Shown here: piece after piece, positions 58,201 through 64,000 of the stretch
Position numbering within the stretch: the first letter of the stretch is position 1
Layout of the letters: each line of letters starts with the position of its first letter
Assembly (NCBI GenBank): GCA_019671135.1
Contig: JAHRHY010000013.1
Coordinates: 992,001 to 1,056,000, forward strand
DNA from: Linnemannia hyalina
Taxonomy: Eukaryota; Mortierellomycota; Mortierellomycetes; Mortierellales; Mortierellaceae
DNA: 64,000 bases
Direction: 5' to 3'
The notes under the pieces: model-generated
Database searches by the model: none
What the model was told of the DNA's origin: nothing
Seen by the model: only the letters and a program-made list of their open reading frames with translations
Program-made: the position numbers and the translations under genes

Positions 58201-60772
58201 AAATGATGAAAGTAAGCTCGGTAATTAGTACGTCTCCTCAACGTTAATTGTAGTAACCTGACCGACTCCAGGAAGAGCATGTACCCCCTGGATAACTGGT
58301 GAGACGCCGACAAAGATTTCTTGCGAGACATTGGAGATCTTCATGCAATAATAGACAAACTGGCAAAATGAGGCGAGTAAAGTCAGTACTCAAATCGTTT
58401 ACTCGCAACTTGTCAATTGGTGGCACTCATCTCAAGGGAAGCATACAATACATACTTCCAGGATCGCCCGCCAGTCGTTGATGGTAGCCTTTCGCGACAT
58501 TGTTTGCAACACTTTTGGGATATTCTTCATGTGCGAAAGGGCGCCAGCAAGCTGGTTGACGGTCGGCTGATTCTCGGTCTGAACAAAGCACTCCACAGTT
58601 TGGTGGCGCTCGCGGATCGTGGCCATGTTCAGCGAGGGTCGGAGAAGCCATTGTTTAAGCAGGTGGCGTCCTTGAGAGGTTTTTGTCTGATTGAGTAGAC
58701 CTAATAAGCGAAAGGAAATACTATTGTGAGCGTCATCTCAGTAACTGTTGTTACATGTCCATTCACATGAGAAGAAAACAATATGGCCTACCAAAGAGTG
58801 AAAGACCCTCCTTGCGGCCTCGAATACTGCTGTGCATGCTTGGGTGAGACTCGTCCTCGAAGATTTGCAACGAGCTAAGTTTTGACCGCGTTCACTTCTT
58901 GAGTTATTGATAACTCTTGAGTCTGTTCACAAGCTCGACAAGATAGTTGTCAGGCAGCAATCATGCTGTTCTTACCTCAAGGTGTTCTTGTTGATATACA
59001 TGAACGAGTCACTAACATAGACAAAAGTGAGGATCTGAATGAATATATGACTTTGCCAAGCCTAAAGAGGGTAAAACATATTATAGGGCCCATCATGCAC
59101 GGCAACTCACAGTGTGAAGGCTGCAACTGAGACAGCCATCGTCGATCGCCCATCTCTGGTGGAACGATGCGCAATTCCGTTCCTGGAGAGAAAACTGATG
59201 ACTGCACCGGCACAGCCAACCTAAATAGAGAGATGGCACAAACCAAGGTGAACAAGCGCGTCAACATGATTTTTCTTTCCCGTATGAGTGCGGGCAAACG
59301 CAAACAAGCGTTATTGCCACGTACGCTTTCGTTGCTCTCAAGGTCGATCAGATTCAACAGCTGAATCTGCGCATCCCGCTGCGCCGATTCATCTATATCG
59401 GCCGATCCATGGAAGGCGTGCGAGGACCCATGTGTCACTGAGGCAGTAGAAGCTCGCTCTGATTGCTTGAACTGCATAACGATAGAGATGAGCTTGGTCT
59501 TTGCCAACTGGTAAGAAAACTCTCCACCAGGTCGGATCTCCAACTTGTTCTCGCTGCCATCCTCTACTTATTCAATGTCAGGGGAAAGGGATGTGTCAGG
59601 ATTATGCTGACAACTAGGACAACATTGCGACGTGATGTGTAAATGGTGGGCAACATGATACTAACCATTCCATTTCAGCGCATCGGCCACATATTCTTCC
59701 AGCCGAGTGCTCGTCAAGATCAACATTGGCCGGACTTGACCTTTGACTAGATGCAACGAAAATAAAACGTCTCATGGTTAGCATAGACACGTACATAGAT
59801 GAATACCCAAATTACTTCGATGCAAGAATAACGTACTTGTTTCGACCATGTCAACTGCATTGCAGTCGGGCGTATCTTGCATCACAAACAACTTGGAGGC
59901 CGCTCCATCATAATACGCTCCACCCAGCGTCTTACCCCTCATATTGATAGCCAAAATGATCTATGCGTTTACAGACAGGCGATTCTTGATCAGCATCGTG
60001 ACCGAGCCTATCATAAATTTCACCAGTTTCGATTTTCTCTTTTCAAGTTGGGCATAAAAACGAAAGTTACCTCGTTGCCAAGAGTCAGGCTGGAAAATGG
60101 CTGTCCGAGCAAGTTAGAGTCCGAGTTGTCAGGACCAGTCCACTGCGAGTCAGTTCCAACAGGATCGCCTTGAAACTCAAGCCTGTGCGATGGCCCCGAG
60201 GACGCCTCTCGATCATAACCAAATGCCGAAGAACACTCCGGTGCATTGTCATCAGCTCGCACGTCTTGCACAAAGCGAGGATCGAGAAAATCTGTCTGAA
60301 GAGGCGGGTATCCGGATCTGAAAGAAGGTGCCGGTGATGATGGAACGCTGCTTGAAAGGCCATCTCCAGCGAGTGGTGCTGGACCATGTTCCACCGAGTA
60401 GACATCTGAAGGTGCGGTTCCTGTGGCGGCAGTTCGGGATTGGGTGGTGAAGAATTGATTACTCTCCCGAGTGCTACTCTGACCTCTTCCTCTCCTTCTC
60501 CCTCTTCCTCTGCCTTGATTCTGACTCTGACCCTGACTGCGAGCAGACATCTGACTCTGAGCTTGAGGCTGGACCTGTCGTACTGGGGACGAAGACCAAG
60601 TGACGGCGATTGAGCGAGCGGTTAATCTGGCGCTGGCGCTGTCAAGGGCACTTTGGTTGCACTGAGTGGGTGTGCGAGTTGCAGCACTGTACGCAGCAGT
60701 ACTTGCAGGTTGTCCCCCTGGTGTGGGGTCATTGTGCCAGTGGTCTTGACTTGGAGGCTGAGGCTCTGGCAT
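55223..60772 (-). CDS. MSH5: MSH5, meiotic MutS homologue
   Basis: 21 exons: 60071..60772, 59837..59960, 59666..59746, 59325..59563, 59111..59220, 58976..59011, 58792..58874, 58456..58700, 58258..58359, 58138..58197, 57772..58038, 57612..57657, 57468..57509, 57276..57372, 57094..57183, 56791..57001, 56578..56694, 56346..56457, 56047..56242, 55827..55909 and 55223..55722. They sum to 1180 aa. MSH5 pairs with MSH4 to stabilise crossover intermediates in meiosis. The MutS core starts near residue 235 (MRGKTLGGAYYDG), and SHPSMHSSIRGRKEGLSLFG is diagnostic for MSH5. The ATPase has the Walker A motif TGPNSSGKSVYLKQ, GSFVPADSAVIG, the Walker B motif LVLLDEFGKGTTSTDG and ATTHFHEL. The first 234 residues are an Arg/Gly- and Gln/Ser-rich extension. 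The C-terminal exon adds an acidic tail of about 170 residues. The start is the first ATG (60772), since the upstream frame opens with TTG. Confidence 0.95.
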
Positions 60773-60969
60773 CGGTACTGTAGTATAAAGTGAAAATGGT
60801 GAAAGTGGAAGAAATGAACTTGACGGAGAAAACCTGATCAAAAATTAGGCGCAAAAATGGTGGCGTTTATTATTTGGATAGAAGTACAGTGAATGAAAAA
60901 GAAACAAAAGGGAAGTGTACATGGTGCAAAAAGTAACAGCGAGTTGAGCGTGGTATTGGAGATGCTAGA

Positions 60970-63900
60970 TTATCGTCTACGGGCACCTGGCATGTCGTCT
61001 GGGAAGAGAACTTTGTCTCTCAGCTCACGAGGCAAGTACCGTTGGAGCAGCGACTCCATCGACACCTTGTCGTGGAGGATCCGCAATCTATCGAAATACG
61101 AAGCATAACAAGCAGGACAGGTGAATAAGTATACTGAGAGTGAGCGTCTATGAGATGCACCCATTGTACTGTCATTAGATAAATACACAGCTGTACCTTT
61201 TCATCAACAGCTCGACATCCGTCTCGTCGACTGTCCTCCTGCCGGCGTGCTCTGCGTAGGCTGCCAAATCGTTCGATGTTTGCTCAAAGAACAGGTGTGA
61301 CCTAGTCGTTTTTTTTTTTTTTTTTTTTTTTTTTGGCACAGCAATTACATTTGTTATTAGTTTTCACATTTGCGTTAAACACCCAAAATAATATAGGAAG
61401 AATGTGCAAGGTTCCTACCCTTCAAGAATGACATCCATGGCCTCTCGCGACATTCTTGCTGTGGAAAACGTGTGCACCAATTGCTTCTGCAACGACGTTG
61501 GCATAGAGGGAATAGCAATCCCTGATCGTGAACGCCTTGGTAAACGTGATATGTGAGAAAAAGTCAATATGTGATTAGACCTCAGATACGAACATGTCTT
61601 GCACATATTATTAAGGCATCACTGCAACTATATGTGTGGGCTTACCTGACAATTTTCCTGGGTTTTGGAGGAGCAGTTGTTCGAAGAATGTTGCCATTGG
61701 ACATGATTCCCAGCTCACTGGGAAAATCGTCAAAGTACTCCACTCCTGTCTTGCCATGCTGCTCTTCGTGTTCCTGCTGCTCAATATGGTCTTCCTCATG
61801 GACATTCATGTATCCATCCTCGTATTCCACATCATTCCGGGGTGCTATGTCCCCTTTGTCGCCATTAATAAACAAAGGCCCTTCTTCATCGCCTACTGCT
61901 GCTGCTGGGATATCCTGGTTTTGTTCGTTGACATCCGGCTTCTGGCCGTCAACGTCATCCAGTTGCTCATCAACTTCCGGTTTATGCCCATCGGCATCAT
62001 GGAGTTGTTCGTCAAGATCATGTTGCTCGTCGTCATCCAGCTTCTGCCTATCAGCCTCATCGTGTTGTTCCTCGACGTCGAGTTGTTCGTTGATATCCAT
62101 GTTCTGCTCCTCAGCATCATCGGGCTGCTCAACGACATCCGGATTCTGCACGTCAGCCTCATCAAGCTGCTCGTCGAGGTCCGGGTTCTGATCTTCAGTG
62201 TCGAGCTGCTCGCCAGCTTCACCAAGCTTCTCGTCAGCACCCGGGCTCTTCACCTCAGTTTCTCCGAGTTGCTCAATAGCATTCGGACTCAGTCTTTCAA
62301 CATCTCGAGGCGAACCGTCAGCGTTACCGAGTTGTTCGTCAACATCCTGGGTCAGATCGTCAAGACGGGCAAAGCCTGCTTCTTGTTCATCGTCGTTCAC
62401 GGCCTCCATGTCCTGATCGTTATCGAAGGCGGCAAGACCCTCCTTGTCCATAATCTCTGCGTCAACAGCATCAACACGGTCAGTAGAGTGGTCCCGACCC
62501 TCACCAGTTCCTCTGTGGTCATCCTCCTCAACAACGCCAGATGCAGAGTCCGTTGTTGCAAAAGCTTGCGACTCCAGCTGGCTCAAGAAATCCTGCGTCA
62601 GCTCGTCGTCTGGGATGTCCTCCCAACCATCGTTCAAGTCAACGTCCATATCCTTGTCCTGACCCTGACGACCAACTCCGGTCACTTGAATGTCGTCAGA
62701 ACTCACGAGTCCGCTCTGTTTCCTCCCACTCGGATCCCCTGCATCATATTCTGATCCTCGCAATTCACTCTCAAGTGTACCTGATGGGTCAGTTGGACGA
62801 AGCAAACCCGAGGTCCGTGTCGAAATAATAGCCCTACTGGCATCCATGCTTCCTTGAGCGCCTCGCAACTGGTTAGAGCCTCCCTGGATTTGGTCTTCGA
62901 CCGACCCACGCGCTTCTGGATCGTCAAATCCTTTCCCCGAGTGACCCGTAATATCACCAATATCCATCGCTCCTTGGCTGCGTTCGCGTTGAGTTTGGGC
63001 GAAGAATTGGTCTGTAAGATCTTGAGCCGCCAGGCTTAGGTCCCTTGTATCATCATCGCCTAGTAGCAGCTCTCCATCGCCGCCTGAGAAAGTCAATCCG
63101 AATGACTCTCGACTATTCATCAATTGGTTCCTTGCCATGTCCACCTCCTCATCCCACAGCCGGTTGTAATCCTCGGAAGTAAGAAAAGGGTTATCGTCCA
63201 TGAATCGGTCTAATGCGCGACGTTTTGCAGTTGACATGCCTGCGCGATCTACGCTCCTAGGGGTTGGGTCTGTGCTCCTGGAGGTCAGCTCTGTGTCCTT
63301 GTATGAGTCTTTGTTGATGGACAAGGATTTGAATGGGTTGTCGATAGATCCTGACATGTCGATGTGTTTCGTGCGGGTTGACCTGGGCGTGAGTTTCCTC
63401 CAATTCGCGCTTCCTGGGATGGGCTCCCTGTCTGGTGATGGTTTTGGAGCAGGGTTGAATCCAGGAACTAGTAAACCGGCGCGAGAAGGGAAAAGGTGGT
63501 GAATTTCAAGTCCATTGACAAAACATGCTCCTTTCTTCGCATGTTCCACAGTTCGTGTAAGTTGCTTACTTCTGCTGAGCTGTCGAAGAATTCCCATGGG
63601 AGAATGCTTGTCTCTCCCGACACGACCTCGCTTGTTCGCCTCCATGATCAGCCTGTTGACGCGAGCCTCGTTGGCATCCGCAAGAGCCTTGATAGGGGTC
63701 GTCCTGAGATGTTGATTGCTCGATCTTGATCGCCGCCGCCGAGGAGTTCTTCGTCCTGATTCTGGCGCCATCGAGAACGTCCTTGACTCTCTCCTTGGAG
63801 TCTGTGGTGGGTTGGCGAACTCTGAGTTATCCTATAGGCAGAAACCATGAAACAAATTATTAATTCATACACCTAGTAAGAATGCTCAAAGCATTCATTA

Positions 63901-64000
63901 AGAGAGCCTCTACTTACAGTGGCAGGAAACAAGGTATCATCCCAAAGTGATGGCTCTCCTGAAACTTCTACGGCTGCTCGCTGGTTTGCAACATCGTCGT
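60970..64000 (-). CDS. CENP-T, inner kinetochore histone-fold protein (5' end outside the window)
   Basis: Exons are >63918..64000, 61646..63831, 61419..61535, 61197..61301 and 60970..61087, all in frame. The visible part is about 868 aa. The N-terminal part is basic and rich in TP/SP sites ([40 protein letters not shown]). It resembles the CENP-T region that binds outer kinetochore complexes when phosphorylated. A long acidic repeat-rich middle follows. The C-terminal four exons form the histone fold plus the two-helix CENP-T extension: [86 protein letters not shown] and [11 protein letters not shown]. In other species CENP-T and CENP-W pair at this fold to join centromeric DNA to microtubules. 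The ORF at 61636 on the other strand is a shadow. Confidence 0.9.
61921..62345 (-). repeat. Degenerate acidic repeats in CENP-T
   Basis: On the minus strand the protein reads as imperfect units of about 16 residues with the pattern D-x-x-E-Q-L-D-x-x-D-x-Q-x-P-D. Examples are [32 protein letters not shown] and [13 protein letters not shown]. The unit borders are blurred, so the copy number (about 9-10) is approximate. Confidence 0.65.

Noticed and set aside
61636..62754. 372-codon plus-strand frame (Val/Leu/Ile-rich)
   Set aside because: Antisense shadow of the acidic repeats in CENP-T; the minus frame has domain and splice support.
1..64000. tRNA, rRNA, CRISPR or attachment sites
   Set aside because: Scanned by eye for B-box motifs, repeats with spacers and rRNA signatures; none was convincing.

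Overview
This is a 64 kb piece of a nuclear fungal genome. The genes have short GT-AG introns (mostly 80-140 nt), there is no operon layout, and TATA-type promoters and long homopolymer tracts are present. The best guess for the lineage is Mucoromycota, probably Mortierellomycotina. That guess rests on the large F-box/LRR family, the Sec14-like tandem copies and a lineage-type unknown family, and it is an inference that was not tested by any search.

Layout: 0-10 kb holds two related polyglutamine proteins (bases 1-637 and 9289-9969) flanking a 2014-residue ZNFX1-type RNA helicase on the minus strand (1100-7430). 10-18 kb holds a signal-anchored membrane protein gene with broken reading frames, a Harbinger-transposase-derived single-exon gene (13580-16105) and ribosomal protein S12 (17625-18172). 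19.7-23.8 kb has an Ssh4-type SPRY/PPxY ubiquitin-ligase adaptor and a DUF962/Mpo1-like membrane protein. 24.4-39.3 kb carries three minus-strand Sec14/CRAL-TRIO paralogues with different intron sets. They are separated by long gene-free stretches and by a decayed member of an unknown family (32584-34234). 40.3-49.4 kb is an F-box/LRR cluster (two minus, one plus, one plus-strand pseudogene) interleaved with two small helical proteins. 50.3-51.7 kb is a decayed RecQ-like helicase. 52.9-64 kb has LTV1 (40S ribosome biogenesis), MSH5 (meiotic MutS homologue, 21 exons) and the 3' part of CENP-T (kinetochore histone-fold protein).

Exon structures for ZNFX1, RPS12, SSH4-like, DUF962, the Sec14 trio, LTV1, MSH5 and CENP-T were resolved by hand from splice sites. 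Total coding lengths are multiples of three in every complete case, and CENP-T's exon phases also agree although its 5' end lies outside the window.

No operon-like system is visible. The most interesting items are the domesticated Harbinger transposase, which seems to have lost its first catalytic Asp and gained about 200 disordered residues; the differential intron loss in the Sec14 trio, including an open, in-frame 165-nt intron; an 18-nt coding minisatellite in an F-box gene; a possible shared helical-hairpin family in four small genes; and several gene remnants with readable lesions.
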